Notes under the pieces: generated by a model | What the model was told of the DNA's origin: nothing | The model's input: the letters and a program-made list of their open reading frames with translations, nothing else | Databases searched by the model: none | Source of the DNA: Sedimenticola hydrogenitrophicus | GTDB taxonomy: Bacteria; Pseudomonadota; Gammaproteobacteria; Chromatiales; Chromatiaceae | Assembly: GCF_025175675.1 (NCBI RefSeq) | Contig: NZ_JANIOA010000011.1 | Span: 1-51,863 of the forward strand | DNA: 51,863 nucleotides | Direction: 5' to 3' | Part shown: piece after piece, positions 9,998 to 19,946 of the stretch | How the letters are laid out: every line of letters begins with the position of its first letter | How positions within the stretch are numbered: the stretch's first letter is position 1 | Made by a program: the position numbers and the translations under genes

Positions 9998-10261
9998 CGA
10001 TCAACCCTTTGGCCCTCCCATAACCAGGCGGAGGTCCATCTCCGGGCAGCCCTGATGACGGCGTGCGACCAGCGATCCTGTCTCGCCACTACCGGGAGCC
10101 CATTAAGAAGTATAAAGACCAGAAGTCCTCAATTGTCATCGGCAGTGGGATGAATTTCTGTAACTATTCAGTGGGAAATTAAGCCGTTTGATCGGCTGGC
10201 CGTTCCGGCCAGTAACAGGGTGAGGGGTCGTGGCGCAAATTTGCAGGTCGCGTTGGCCGAA

Positions 10262-10331
10262 GGGGTCGGAGTCAAGTTGTGCACCGGCGGCGAGAAATTC
10301 CTCCTGGTCCGAGCGACTTGACTCCGACCCC
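10262..10331. repeat. Palindromic repeat, GGGGTCGGAGTCAAG family, copy 1
   Basis: Perfect 16-bp arms, GGGGTCGGAGTCAAGT and its complement, are separated by about 38 bp. The same arm recurs at 12299-12406. Such ends are common in REP elements moved by RAYT (Y1) transposases; no such gene is in this window. The rest of the 453-bp gap 9998-10450 holds the kinase promoter region and nothing else I can recognise, apart from a degenerate arm near 10431. Confidence 0.7.
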
Positions 10332-10450
10332 TGTGTGGTGCGAGTTCGCCGCTAATCCAACCTCATCTTCTTCGGGTCAAGTCCAGCATGAGAAACCCCG
10401 GCGAAGCAGCATTCTTGCTACGTGGACACCCTGACTCCGACCTACGTGGC

Positions 10451-10893
10451 TCAGGTGCTGGCGGAATAGCTGCCGACAAAGCGCACGGCGACACCGCGCT
10501 CCACCAGAATCTCGGCGGTCAACTCGATGCGACTGCGCTTTCCGGCCTTCAGATTCTCGATGAAGGTCTCGTAGCTGCCGTCGCCCGGCAGGCGGCAACG
10601 GGCCTTGATCTCTCCACGCACCGGCAGGCGGTAGCTGATTCGGGCATCCCCCAGAACACTGTGGGCGGGCAGCCCCTCGTCCTCGTACTTCAGGTGCAGC
10701 AAACCCCAGCAGACCACCGCGCAGATGCTGTAGAGGCTGCCGCCGAAGGCGGTACCGTGGATGTTGATATTGGGCGCGAAGTCGGCCAGGAACACCAGCT
10801 CCCGGCCGTCATGCTCCTCCACCCGTACCCCCATGGTGCGGGTCAGGGGCACCTCGCGGTGCAGGGTCTCCTGCAGCAGAGCCAGTCGCTGTT

Positions 10894-10897
<4 letters not shown>
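10451..10897 (-). CDS. Hotdog-fold thioesterase (YiiD C-terminal domain family)
   Basis: 148 residues that match the stand-alone form of the YiiD_C putative thioesterase family: [28 protein letters not shown] is the central hotdog helix with the N..HGTAFGG signature, followed by [12 protein letters not shown] and a C-terminal strand. It would hydrolyse an acyl-CoA thioester; the substrate is unknown. Its ATG overlaps the stop codon of the carbonic anhydrase gene by four bases (ATGA), so the two genes are translationally coupled. The pairing with carbonic anhydrase is a curious operon: both might serve CO2/carboxylation metabolism near the propionyl-CoA carboxylase cluster, but this is only inference from position. 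Confidence 0.85.
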
Positions 10898-11535
<638 letters not shown>

Positions 11536-11642
11536 GGTCAACCTTGTGTTCAGAAACCGCGTTGAGGTGAACTTGTGAACCCCAACGGACTACACCGCGC
11601 GGCAAGTATCGGCAAATTCACTGCCGCGGGCAAGGGGGTTGT

Positions 11643-12041
11643 CTAGGCCTGCTCCAGCTCCACCAGGGTGCCGCAGAAATCCTTTGGATGCAGGAACAGC
11701 ACCGGCTTGTTGTGGGCGCCGATCTTGATCTCGCCCAGCACCCGTGCTCCGGCCGCCCGCATCTTTTCCGCCGCTGCCTGGATGTCCGCCACCTCGTAGC
11801 AGAGGTGGTGCACCCCGCCGGCAGGATTCTTCTCCAGGTATTTGGCGATGGGCGAGTCCTCACCCAAAGGATAGAGCAACTCGATCTTGGTATTGGGCAG
11901 CTCCACGAACACGGTAACCACCCCATGCTCGGGCAGCTCCAGGGGCTCGGAGACCCGGGCGCCCAGGGTGTCCCGGTAGACGGCCGTACCGGCCGCCAGG
12001 TCGGGCACGACAATGGCCACGTGATTCAGTTTTCCGATCAT
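11643..12041 (-). CDS. mce: Methylmalonyl-CoA epimerase
   Basis: Converts (2S)- to (2R)-methylmalonyl-CoA between propionyl-CoA carboxylase and the B12 mutase. 132 residues from the ATG at 12041, chosen because GAGGTGAT lies just upstream and the protein opens with the family start KLNHVAIVVPDL. It has the paired vicinal-oxygen-chelate fold: metal ligand His in LNHVAIVV, Gly-Gly-Val-His-His in AGGVHHLCYEVADI, and Glu in GTLVELEQA. The PVLFLHPKDFCGTLVELEQ ending is diagnostic. It is the last gene of the propionate cluster on this strand, separated from meaB by a 387-bp stretch of repeats (12042-12428), so it may have its own promoter. Confidence 0.95.
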   Translation of the reverse strand: MIGKLNHVAIVVPDLAAGTAVYRDTLGARVSEPLELPEHGVVTVFVELPNTKIELLYPLGEDSPIAKYLEKNPAGGVHHLCYEVADIQAAAEKMRAAGARVLGEIKIGAHNKPVLFLHPKDFCGTLVELEQA

Positions 12042-12087
12042 GGGTATCACCTCTGAAGAATGATGGTCTCGTGTGTCAAATATGCAT

Positions 12088-12249
12088 TCCCACGCGGTGA
12101 GACTGTGAAAGTATTCAGGCTGATCAACGCGGCAAAAAAATTGACCGCCTGAGAAGCCCGTAGAGAGGCGATCGCCATCTCGGGAAGGGTTTGGGTACCC
12201 CCCTTTTCGCGTCATTTGGCAATTCTTTCACAGTCTCGGTGCGTGGGAA
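12088..12249. repeat. MITE-like element with about 28-bp terminal inverted repeats
   Basis: The left end reads TTCCCACGCGGTGAGACTG followed by TGAAAGTATT; the right end, reversed, reads TTCCCACGCACCGAGACTG followed by TGAAAGAATT. About 25 of 28 positions pair. The 162-bp body has no gene. Right of it, another CGTGGGAAC half-repeat and CGTGCGGGAACGAG follow, so this is part of a nest of palindromes. No target-site duplication is clear. Confidence 0.55.
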
Positions 12250-12298
12250 CAAGTACGCTCCGTGCGGGAACGAGGAGGAGCCCGGCAGGCGAATGTGA

Positions 12299-12406
12299 GG
12301 TGTCGGAGTCAAGCCGCGAGCCGAAGGTGGTCGATTGTACCCCGTCGGTCGGCTTGACTCCGACACCTTACGAATTATCCACTGCCGACGGCTTGACTCC
12401 GACCCC
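12299..12406. repeat. Palindromic repeat, GGNGTCGGAGTCAAG family, copies 2 and 3
   Basis: An 18-bp arm at 12299-12316 (GGTGTCGGAGTCAAGCCG) is complementary to 12350-12367, and a third arm (CGGCTTGACTCCGACCCC) follows at 12389-12406. It is the same family as at 10262-10331. With the element at 12088 it fills the gap between meaB and mce. Confidence 0.7.
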
Positions 12407-12428
12407 TTACGATCATTCGGCCAAGCCC

Positions 12429-13424
12429 TCATTCGGGCAGCCGCTCATCGCCCAGAAAGGTCCTCAGCAGCTGGGCGGCCGCCAGGGTCGGGGGCAGGGT
12501 GCCGGCGATCACCGCCTGCTCCAGTTGCGGGATCAGCCGCGCCACCCGGGCATCCGCGCGCAGGGCGCCGAGCAGATTCTCCGCCGTTTCGCTCCACATC
12601 CAGGACTTGGCCTGCTGGGCGCGCCGCCGGGCCAGTTCACCGCTGGCGGTGAGCAGTTCGTGAAAGCGGCACACCGTCTGCCACGCCTCGGCGATGCCGC
12701 GCCGCTCCAGGGCGGAACAGGTCTTCACCGGCACCCGCCAGTCGCGGGTCCGCGGATGCAGCAGTTTCAGGGCGTGGATATAGTCGCTGGCCGAGTGGTT
12801 GGCGGTGGCGACCAGGTCGCCGTCCGCCTTGTTCACCAGCACCAGGTCGGCCAACTCCATGATGCCGCGCTTGATCCCTTGCAGGTCATCGCCGCCGCCG
12901 GGCAGCAACAGCAGCAGGAACATGTCGGTCATGTCGGCCACCGCGGTCTCCGACTGGCCGACCCCCACCGTCTCCACTATCACCACGTCGAAACCGGCCG
13001 CCTCGCACAGCAGCAGGGTCTCCCGGGTGCGCCGGGTAACGCCCCCCAGGGTGCGCCCCGCCGGCGAGGGGCGGATGAAGGCGTCGCGCGCCCGCGACAG
13101 CTCCTCCATGCGCGTCTTGTCGCCGAGGATCGAGCCGCCGCTGAGGGCGGAGGAGGGGTCCACGGCCAGTACCGCCAGCTTATGACCCTGCTCCAGGATG
13201 TGCAGCCCGGCGGCCTCGATGAAGGTGGACTTGCCGGCCCCCGGCACGCCGCTGATGCCGATGCGGATCGAGTTGCCGGCATGCGGTGTCAGCCGCTCCA
13301 GCAGGACATTGGCCTGGACCCGATGCTCGGGCCGGGTCGATTCCACCAGGGTGATGGCGCGTGCGAGGGCGCGTCGCTGACCCGCTAGAATATCGCGGGC
13401 CAGGGTTTCGGGATCAGGTAACAT
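12429..13424 (-). CDS. meaB: Methylmalonyl-CoA mutase-associated GTPase MeaB (ArgK family)
   Basis: G-protein chaperone that loads and protects the adenosylcobalamin mutase. 331 residues. Seen: Walker A GVPGAGKST, the DPSSALSGGSILGDKTRM segment typical of this SIMIBI-class family, switch region ETVGVGQSE, and base-recognition motif NKAD. The C-terminal SWMWSETAENLL helix matches the family dimerisation arm. It starts 6 bases after the pccA stop, so both are on one transcript. Its partner is the mutase at 17693-19849. The older name argK reflects a mistaken transport role. Confidence 0.96.
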   Translation of the reverse strand: MLPDPETLARDILAGQRRALARAITLVESTRPEHRVQANVLLERLTPHAGNSIRIGISGVPGAGKSTFIEAAGLHILEQGHKLAVLAVDPSSALSGGSILGDKTRMEELSRARDAFIRPSPAGRTLGGVTRRTRETLLLCEAAGFDVVIVETVGVGQSETAVADMTDMFLLLLLPGGGDDLQGIKRGIMELADLVLVNKADGDLVATANHSASDYIHALKLLHPRTRDWRVPVKTCSALERRGIAEAWQTVCRFHELLTASGELARRRAQQAKSWMWSETAENLLGALRADARVARLIPQLEQAVIAGTLPPTLAAAQLLRTFLGDERLPE

Positions 13425-13430
13425 CCGCGC

Positions 13431-15413
13431 TCACTCGAACTCGATAATGACCTGATCCACGCTCAGGCTGTCACCGACCTCGGCCTGGATGCTGCCGACC
13501 ACGCCATCCTGCACGGCACGCAGCACGTTCTCCATCTTCATCGCCTCGATCACCGCCAGCTCTTCCCCGGCCTTGACCTCCTGCCCCTCCGCCACCGACA
13601 CCTTGACCAGCAGACCGGGCATGGGCGAGAGCAGGAACCGGGAGAGATCCGGCGCCTCCTTCTCCGGCATCAGGGCATGCAGCTCCGCCGCCCGGGCGGC
13701 CATCACCAGGGCGTCGGTCTGGTTGCCGCGATGGGTCAACCGCAGCCACAGCCCCTTGCGTTCCACCTGGAAGCAGGCCGACTCGCCATTGATGGTACTG
13801 TGCAGCAGCAGCTGGCCCAGCGCCCACTCGGTGGTCACCGCATAGCGCTCGCCGTTGTACTCCACCTGATAACCGCCATCGGCCGGTACCGTCAACACAT
13901 GGTGCTGTACCCCGTCGACCACCACCACCCACGCGTCGTGGACCCGGCGCTCATGGCCGCGCAGCTGGCCGCTGAGCCGGGCGGCCCGGTCCATGTACTG
14001 GCGATGGATCATGGCCGCGACGACAATTGCCTTGGCCGGGTCGTCCTGGGGCACGCAGGAGGCGTCGAAGCCATCCGGGTACTCCTCGGCAATGAAGTTG
14101 GTGGTGAGCCGGCCCTCGATAAAGCGCGGATGCACCATCAGCGCATTGAGGAAGCTGATGTTGTGCCGCACGCCGCGAATGCAGTAGGCGTCCAGCGCAT
14201 CTTGCATACGGCGGATCGCCTCATTGCGGTCCGCCCCGTAGGTGATCAGCTTGGCGATCATCGGGTCGTAGTACATGGAGACCTCGCCGCCCTCGTAGAC
14301 ACCGGTGTCGACCCGCACATGCTCACCCACCGGCGGCTCGTAATTGACCAGGCGGCCGATGGAGGGGAGGAAGTTGCGGAACGGGTCCTCGGCGTAGACC
14401 CTTGACTCCATGGCCCAGCCGGTCAGTTTCACATCCTCCTGCCGGAGCGGCAGCTCCTCGCCGTCGGCGACGCGGATCATCAGCTCCACCAGGTCCTGGC
14501 CGGTGACCAGTTCGGTGACCGGGTGCTCCACCTGCAGGCGGGTGTTCATCTCCAGGAAATAGAAGTTGCGCTTGGCATCGACGATGAACTCCACGGTACC
14601 GGCGGAGCGGTACTCCACCGCCTTGGCCAGGCGTACCGCCTGTTCGCCCATCTGTTTGCGGGTCGCCTCGTCGATGAACGGCGAGGGGGCCTCCTCGATC
14701 ACCTTCTGGTGGCGCCGCTGGATCGAGCACTCGCGCTCCCCCAGGTAGATCACGTTGCCGTGGGTGTCGGCCATCACCTGGATCTCGATGTGGCGCGGCT
14801 CTTCGATGAACTTCTCGATGAACACCCGATCGTCACCGAAACTGGAGCGTGCCTCGTTGGTGGCACGCTCAAAGCCGTCACGGCACTCGGCCTCGTTCCA
14901 GGCCACCCGCATGCCCTTGCCGCCGCCCCCCGCGGAGGCCTTGAGCATCACCGGATAGCCGATGCCGTTGGAGATCTCCACCGCCTGTTCGGCGTCCCGC
15001 ACCACGTCGGTATAGCCGGGGATCACGTTGACCCCGGCCTGCGCCGCCAGGTTCTTGGAGGTGATCTTGTCGCCCATGCTGTTGATGGCCAGGGTGGCCG
15101 GGCCGATAAAGGCGATGCCCTCCTTCTCCAGCGCCTCACAGAACACCGAGTTCTCGGACAGAAAACCGTAGCCCGGGTGCACCGCCTGGGCGCCGGTATC
15201 GCGGCACGCCTGGATGATGCGCTCCATCACCAGGTAACTCTCGGAAGAGGCGGCCGGACCGATGTGCACCGCCTCGTCCGCCAGCTTCACGTGCAGCGCC
15301 TCGCGGTCGGCATCCGAGAAGACCGCCACGGTCTTGATGCCCATCTTGCGGGCACTCTTGATCACCCGGCAGGCGATCTCACCACGGTTAGCTATCAGTA
15401 TTTTTTCAAACAT
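13431..15413 (-). CDS. pccA: Propionyl/acetyl-CoA carboxylase, biotin carboxylase and biotin carrier subunit
   Basis: Alpha subunit that carboxylates its own biotin with ATP and bicarbonate. 660 residues, the usual size for PccA. N-terminal biotin carboxylase domain MFEKILIANRGEIACRVI, ATP-grasp glycine loop KASAGGGGKGMRV, ECSIQRRHQKVIEEAPS, and MNTRLQVEHPVTE. The C-terminal biotinyl domain has the modified Lys626 in EAMKMEN. The central BT domain fits a PCC holoenzyme. It lies in the order pccB, GxxExxY gene, pccA, meaB on the minus strand, 56 bases after the inserted GxxExxY gene. Neighbours (mutase, epimerase, propionyl-CoA synthetase) say the substrate is propionyl-CoA. Confidence 0.95.
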   Translation of the reverse strand: MFEKILIANRGEIACRVIKSARKMGIKTVAVFSDADREALHVKLADEAVHIGPAASSESYLVMERIIQACRDTGAQAVHPGYGFLSENSVFCEALEKEGIAFIGPATLAINSMGDKITSKNLAAQAGVNVIPGYTDVVRDAEQAVEISNGIGYPVMLKASAGGGGKGMRVAWNEAECRDGFERATNEARSSFGDDRVFIEKFIEEPRHIEIQVMADTHGNVIYLGERECSIQRRHQKVIEEAPSPFIDEATRKQMGEQAVRLAKAVEYRSAGTVEFIVDAKRNFYFLEMNTRLQVEHPVTELVTGQDLVELMIRVADGEELPLRQEDVKLTGWAMESRVYAEDPFRNFLPSIGRLVNYEPPVGEHVRVDTGVYEGGEVSMYYDPMIAKLITYGADRNEAIRRMQDALDAYCIRGVRHNISFLNALMVHPRFIEGRLTTNFIAEEYPDGFDASCVPQDDPAKAIVVAAMIHRQYMDRAARLSGQLRGHERRVHDAWVVVVDGVQHHVLTVPADGGYQVEYNGERYAVTTEWALGQLLLHSTINGESACFQVERKGLWLRLTHRGNQTDALVMAARAAELHALMPEKEAPDLSRFLLSPMPGLLVKVSVAEGQEVKAGEELAVIEAMKMENVLRAVQDGVVGSIQAEVGDSLSVDQVIIEFE

Positions 15414-15435
15414 TGTTTAATTCTCTGTGTTATTA

Positions 15436-15863
15436 GCCGCGAATGAACGCAAATAAACGCAAATAAGTTTTAAAGGTTATTTACCAGCTTCTTCCATTGA
15501 ATCCTGGGGTGCTGAAAATTGACCAGCAGGCAGACTTTAAGACCACTTGCTTTCAGATAGTTGATGCATTGTGCCGTATGAACATTGATCAGGGCATCAA
15601 CACATTTCAGTTCCACCAATATCTGCTGTTCCACCATCAGATCCGCAACAAAGTCACCCACCTGTTTGCCTTTGTAATAAACCGGCAAGCCTATCTGTTG
15701 TACTACAACCATTCCTCTGCGATTCAGTTCAACCAGCAGGGCTCTCTCATACACCTTCTCAAGAAAACCGCAGCCAAGCTGATTGGAAACCTCAAATGCC
15801 GCCCCCACAATCAGACGGATTTTTTCATCAATCCATTCGCGTTCATTTGCGTTCATTCGCGGC
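15436..15863. mobile_element. Unit with inverted-repeat ends carrying the GxxExxY gene
   Basis: The left end, 15436-15467, reads GCCGCGAATGAACGCAAAT then AAACGCAAATAAG. The right end, 15834-15863, reversed, reads GCCGCGAATGAACGCAAAT then GAACGCGAAT. They are inverted copies over about 28 bp and lie immediately outside or across the ends of the gene. A third copy of the motif, in left-end orientation, is at 17460-17490, on the other side of pccB. This layout resembles a small mobile cassette inserted into the pccB-pccA operon. No transposase is encoded and no target duplication is evident, so mobility is inferred. Confidence 0.5.
15470..15856 (-). CDS. GxxExxY protein
   Basis: 128 residues of the widespread GxxExxY family, with the naming motif in GCGFLEKVYERAL. 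The later part (DFVADLMVEQQILVELKCV) has the Asp...Glu-x-Lys pattern of the PD-(D/E)xK nuclease fold, which suggests, but does not prove, nuclease ancestry. Function in this family is unknown. The start codon lies inside the right inverted repeat, so the first eight residues (MNANEREW) are encoded by the repeat itself. It interrupts an otherwise ordinary pccB-pccA operon and is AT-richer than its neighbours, consistent with later arrival. Its orientation matches the operon, so transcription need not be broken. Confidence 0.88.
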   Translation of the reverse strand: MNANEREWIDEKIRLIVGAAFEVSNQLGCGFLEKVYERALLVELNRRGMVVVQQIGLPVYYKGKQVGDFVADLMVEQQILVELKCVDALINVHTAQCINYLKASGLKVCLLVNFQHPRIQWKKLVNNL

Positions 15864-15891
15864 TCTCCTTAGCCTTTGTTTAACCGATCCC

Positions 15892-17424
15892 CTACAGCGG
15901 GATGTTGCCGTGCTTGCGCCAGGGGTTCTCCAGCTTCTTGTCCTTGAGCATGGCCAGCGAGCGGCAGATACGCTTGCGGGTGCTGTGCGGCATGATCACG
16001 TCGTCGATGAAGCCGCGGCTGCCGGCGACGAAGGGGTTGGCGAATTTTTCCCGGTACTCCTCGGTGCGGGCGGCGATCTTCTCCTGGTTGCCGAGGTCCT
16101 GGCGGAAGATGATCTCCACCGCCCCCTTCGGCCCCATGACCGCGATCTCGGCGGTCGGCCAGGCCAGGTTGACGTCGCCGCGCAGGTGCTTGGAGGCCAT
16201 CACATCATAGGCGCCGCCGTAGGCCTTGCGGGTGATCACGGTGATCTTGGGCACGGTGGCCTCGGCGTAGGCGTAGAGCAGCTTGGCTCCGTGCTTGATA
16301 ATGCCGGCGTACTCCTGGCTGGTACCCGGCAGGAAGCCCGGCACATCCACCAGGGTGACCACCGGGATGTTGAAGGCATCGCAGAAACGCACGAAACGGG
16401 CCGCCTTGCGCGACGAGTCGATGTCCAGGCAGCCGGCCAGCACCATCGGCTGGTTGGCGACGATGCCGACGCTGGAACCCTGCAGGCGGCCGAAGCCGGT
16501 GATGATGTTGGCGGCGTAGTCTGGCTGGATCTCGAAGAAGTCGTTGTCGTCGACCATCTTGGTGATCAGCTCCATCATGTCGTAGGGCTTGTTGGGGTCG
16601 GCCGGCACCAGGGTGTCCAGGGAGGGGATCTTGCGGTCGGCGGGGTCGTCGGTCGGCCACACCGGCGGCAGCTGCTTGTTGTTGGCCGGCAGGAAGTTGA
16701 CGAAGCGGCGCAACATCAGCAGCGCCTCCACGTCGTTTTCGAACGCCAGGTCGGCCACCCCGGACTTGCTGGTGTGGGTCAGCGCCCCGCCCAGCTGCTC
16801 CGCCGTCACGCTCTCGTGGGTCACGGTCTTGACCACCTCCGGACCGGTGACGAACATGTAGGAGGTGTCCTTGACCATGAAGATGAAGTCGGTCATGGCG
16901 GGGGAGTAGACCGCGCCGCCGGCACAGGGCCCCATGATCATGGAGATCTGCGGCACCACGCCGGAGGCCAGCACATTGCGCTGGAACACGTCGGCATAAC
17001 CGGCCAGCGACTCCACCCCCTCCTGGATGCGCGCGCCGCCCGAGTCGTTGAGGCCGATCACCGGCGCGCCCACCTTCATGGCGTGATCCATGATCTTGCA
17101 GATCTTCTGCGCATGGGCGGCGGAGAGGGAGCCGCCGAACACGGTGAAGTCCTGGCTGAAGACGAACACCAGGCGGCCGCTGACGGTGCCGTAGCCGGTC
17201 ACCACCCCGTCACCCGGGATCCGCTGTTTCTCCATGCCAAATTCGCTGCAGCCGTGCTCGACGAACATGTCCCACTCCTCGAACGAGCCGGGATCCAGGA
17301 ACAGCTCGATTCGCTCGCGCGCCGTCAGTTTGCCCTTGGCATGCTGGCTTTCGATGCGTCTCTCGCCGCCGCCATTCACCGCGGCCGCACGCTTCTCATC
17401 GAGTCGGCTAATCATATCTTGCAT
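15892..17424 (-). CDS. pccB: Propionyl-CoA carboxylase carboxyltransferase (beta) subunit
   Basis: Transfers the carboxyl group from biotin to propionyl-CoA, giving (2S)-methylmalonyl-CoA. 510 residues; ATG at 17424 with GGAGAG just upstream. Crotonase-like carboxyltransferase motifs: [23 protein letters not shown], the oxyanion glycines in [15 protein letters not shown] and the second set in [16 protein letters not shown]. The run [20 protein letters not shown] is typical of acyl-CoA carboxylases. Together with pccA it forms the holoenzyme. It is separated from the upstream mutase gene by 268 bp of repeats and from pccA by the GxxExxY gene. Confidence 0.96.
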   Translation of the reverse strand: MQDMISRLDEKRAAAVNGGGERRIESQHAKGKLTARERIELFLDPGSFEEWDMFVEHGCSEFGMEKQRIPGDGVVTGYGTVSGRLVFVFSQDFTVFGGSLSAAHAQKICKIMDHAMKVGAPVIGLNDSGGARIQEGVESLAGYADVFQRNVLASGVVPQISMIMGPCAGGAVYSPAMTDFIFMVKDTSYMFVTGPEVVKTVTHESVTAEQLGGALTHTSKSGVADLAFENDVEALLMLRRFVNFLPANNKQLPPVWPTDDPADRKIPSLDTLVPADPNKPYDMMELITKMVDDNDFFEIQPDYAANIITGFGRLQGSSVGIVANQPMVLAGCLDIDSSRKAARFVRFCDAFNIPVVTLVDVPGFLPGTSQEYAGIIKHGAKLLYAYAEATVPKITVITRKAYGGAYDVMASKHLRGDVNLAWPTAEIAVMGPKGAVEIIFRQDLGNQEKIAARTEEYREKFANPFVAGSRGFIDDVIMPHSTRKRICRSLAMLKDKKLENPWRKHGNIPL

Positions 17425-17459
17425 GAATCTCTCCTAAGGTCAGATAGCGTTTTATTAAA

Positions 17460-17490
17460 GCCGCGAATGAACGCGAATAAACGCAAATAG
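17460..17490. repeat. Solo copy of the GxxExxY-flanking repeat
   Basis: GCCGCGAATGAACGCGAAT followed by AAACGCAAATAG matches the left end of the unit at 15436. It lies just upstream of pccB. It may be an old insertion scar or the outer edge of a larger former unit. Confidence 0.6.
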
Positions 17491-17599
17491 CGAATATGAT
17501 GAGCAAAACTTATCGCTCCCTGCTCACGCCCCGCCCCCGCATCCCTGCTGGCGAAGCTTGCGTACCCATCCATGGCCTCGGCTCTTAAAACTACAACCC

Positions 17600-17680
17600 G
17601 TAGGATGCGGTGAGTAAAACGAACCGCATCGGTCCGACGACCAGCCAATGATGCGGTTCGCAAGCTCACCGGCATCCTAC
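17600..17680. repeat. Dispersed inverted repeat, GTAGGATGCGG family, full copy
   Basis: The arms GTAGGATGCGGTGAG and CTCACCGGCATCCTAC pair, with inner arms GAACCGCATC and GATGCGGTTC. It is the same family as 4885-4978 and lies just downstream of the mutase stop codon, where it could act as a transcript-stabilising or attenuating hairpin before pccB. Confidence 0.75.
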
Positions 17681-17692
17681 CCCGAAAACCGG

Positions 17693-19849
17693 TCATAGGG
17701 CGTCCCGTGGGCGGCGCCGGATCAGGGCCAGCAGCTCCGCCGCCGAGGCCGGGATGTGGGTACCGGGGCCGTAGACCGCGGCCACCCCCATCTCCAGTAG
17801 CAGCGGATAATCCTTGGGCGGGATCACGCCGCCGCACACCACCAGGATATCCTCGGCACCCTCATCTTTCAGTGCCTGGATCAGGGCCGGCACCAGGGTC
17901 TTGTGACCGGCCGCCAGGGACGAGACGCCGACCACGTGCACGTCATTCTCCGCCGCCTGGCGGGCCGCCTCCTCGGGGGTCTGGAACATCGCGCCGATGT
18001 CCACGTCGAAGCCGAGATCGGCATAGGCGGTGGCGATCACCTTGGCGCCGCGGTCATGCCCGTCCTGGCCCATCTTCACCACCAGCATGCGCGGGCGGCG
18101 CCCCTGTTCCTCGGCAAAGGCGGCGATCTCCCGCTTGATCGTCTCGAACCCCTCGTCGCCCGCGTAGCCGGACCCGTAGACCCCGGAGACCGAGCGGGTG
18201 ATCGCCTTGTGCCTGTTGTAGACCGACTCCAGGGCATCGGAGATCTCGCCCACCGTGGCGCGGGCGCGGGCGGCGTCCACCGCTAGCGCCAGCAGGTTGC
18301 CGCTGCCATCTTTGGCCGCCGCCACCAGCGCATCCAGGGCCGCCTGATGGGCCGCCGCATCGCGGCTGGCACGGATCCGCTGCAGCCGCGCCACCTGGGA
18401 CTCGCGCACCGCGGTGTTGTCGATATCCAGCACATCGATCTCCGGCTCCTGGGCCAGCTGGTACTTGTTGACGCCGACGATCACCTCTTCGCCGCGGTCG
18501 ATGCGCGCCTGGCGCAGGGCCGCCGCCTCCTCGATGCGCAGCTTGGGCATGCCGGACTCCACCGCCCTGGTCATGCCGCCCAGCGCCTCGACCTCGTCGA
18601 TCAGGGCGCGCGCCTCCTCCACCATGGCGTTGGTCAGGCTCTCCACGTAATAGGAGCCGGCCAGCGGATCAACCACCTTGGTGATGCCGGTCTCCTCCTG
18701 GATCACCAGCTGGGTGTTGCGGGCGATGCGCGCGGAGTTGTCGGTGGGCAGGGCCAGCGCCTCGTCGAAGGCGTTGGTGTGCAGCGACTGGGTGCCGCCC
18801 AGCACCGCCGCCAGCGCCTCGATGGTGGTGCGCATGACGTTGTTGTAGGGGTCCTTGGCGGTCAGGCTGACGCCGGAGGTCTGGCAGTGGGTGCGCAGCA
18901 TCCTGGAGCGCTCATCCTTGGGCTGGAAGTGCTTCTCCATCAGCTCCGACCAGAGCAGGCGGGCGGCGCGCAGCTTGGCCGCCTCCATGAAGAAGTTCAT
19001 ACCGATGGCAAAGAAAAACGACAGCCGCGGGGCAAACTGGTCCACGTCCAGCCCCTTGGCCAGGGCGGCACGCACGTACTCCAGGCCATCGGCGATGGTG
19101 AACGCCAGCTCCTGCACCAGGGTGGAGCCCGCCTCCTGCATGTGGTAGCCGGAGATGGAGATGGAGTTGAACTTGGGCATGTGCACGGCGGTGTAGCCGA
19201 TGATGTCGGCGACGATGCGCATCGACGGCTCGGGCGGATAGATATAGGTGTTGCGCACCATGAACTCCTTGAGGATGTCGTTCTGCAGGGTGCCGGCCAG
19301 CTTCTCCGGCGGCACCCCCTGCTCCTCGGCGGCAACGATATAGCTGGCCATCACCGGCAATACGGCGCCGTTCATGGTCATGGAGACCGACACCTGGTCC
19401 AGCGGGATGCTGTCGAACAGGATCTTCATGTCCTCCACCGAGTCGATGGCCACGCCGGCCTTGCCCACATCACCCACCACCCGCGGATGATCGGAGTCGT
19501 AGCCGCGGTGGGTGGCCAGGTCGAAGGCCACCGACAGCCCCTGCTGGCCGGCCGCCAGGTTGCGCCGGTAGAAGGCGTTGGACTCCTCGGCGGTGGAGAA
19601 GCCGGCATACTGGCGCACGGTCCACGGGCGCCCCGCGTACATGGTGGCGCGCGGCCCGCGCAGGTAGGGGGCGAAACCCGGCAGGCTGTCGATGTGCTCC
19701 AGCCCCTGCAGGTCGGCGGCGGTATACAGCGGCTTGATGACGATCCCTTCCGGGGTCCGCCAGTTCAGTGCCTCCAGGGGGCGTCCGCGCAGCTCCTTCT
19801 CCGCCTGTTGCTTCCAGTCATCCAGGGTGGGTTTTGGCGATTTAGCCAT
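17693..19849 (-). CDS. scpA: Methylmalonyl-CoA mutase, adenosylcobalamin-dependent
   Basis: Isomerises (2R)-methylmalonyl-CoA to succinyl-CoA. 718 residues, close to E. coli ScpA, from the ATG at 19849 (GGGAG 10 bases before, protein start [12 protein letters not shown]); a longer frame to 19930 was rejected. The N-terminal TIM-barrel substrate domain has [31 protein letters not shown] and the RTHCQTSG active-site segment. The C-terminal B12 domain (about 590-718) has DGHDRGA, the DxHxxG lower-ligand motif with the cobalt-binding His. It is a single-chain enzyme of the homodimeric type. It lies 97 bp downstream of prpE and upstream of pccBA-meaB. Confidence 0.97.
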   Translation of the reverse strand: MAKSPKPTLDDWKQQAEKELRGRPLEALNWRTPEGIVIKPLYTAADLQGLEHIDSLPGFAPYLRGPRATMYAGRPWTVRQYAGFSTAEESNAFYRRNLAAGQQGLSVAFDLATHRGYDSDHPRVVGDVGKAGVAIDSVEDMKILFDSIPLDQVSVSMTMNGAVLPVMASYIVAAEEQGVPPEKLAGTLQNDILKEFMVRNTYIYPPEPSMRIVADIIGYTAVHMPKFNSISISGYHMQEAGSTLVQELAFTIADGLEYVRAALAKGLDVDQFAPRLSFFFAIGMNFFMEAAKLRAARLLWSELMEKHFQPKDERSRMLRTHCQTSGVSLTAKDPYNNVMRTTIEALAAVLGGTQSLHTNAFDEALALPTDNSARIARNTQLVIQEETGITKVVDPLAGSYYVESLTNAMVEEARALIDEVEALGGMTRAVESGMPKLRIEEAAALRQARIDRGEEVIVGVNKYQLAQEPEIDVLDIDNTAVRESQVARLQRIRASRDAAAHQAALDALVAAAKDGSGNLLALAVDAARARATVGEISDALESVYNRHKAITRSVSGVYGSGYAGDEGFETIKREIAAFAEEQGRRPRMLVVKMGQDGHDRGAKVIATAYADLGFDVDIGAMFQTPEEAARQAAENDVHVVGVSSLAAGHKTLVPALIQALKDEGAEDILVVCGGVIPPKDYPLLLEMGVAAVYGPGTHIPASAAELLALIRRRPRDAL

Positions 19850-19946
19850 GGCGAATAACTCCCGCGCAGGGACGCCGGGCGCCCCTGCTTCATTAATATC
19901 CGGCGGCTGACGCCGCCGGTCTTTTGTCACACGATATGACTGAATT

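Noticed and set aside
15796-17490. Plus-strand frame of 564 codons antisense to pccB
   Set aside because: Shadow of pccB; no recognisable motif.
18347-19858. Plus-strand frame of 503 codons antisense to the mutase gene
   Set aside because: Shadow frame with low-complexity translation; the mutase on the minus strand has full domain support.
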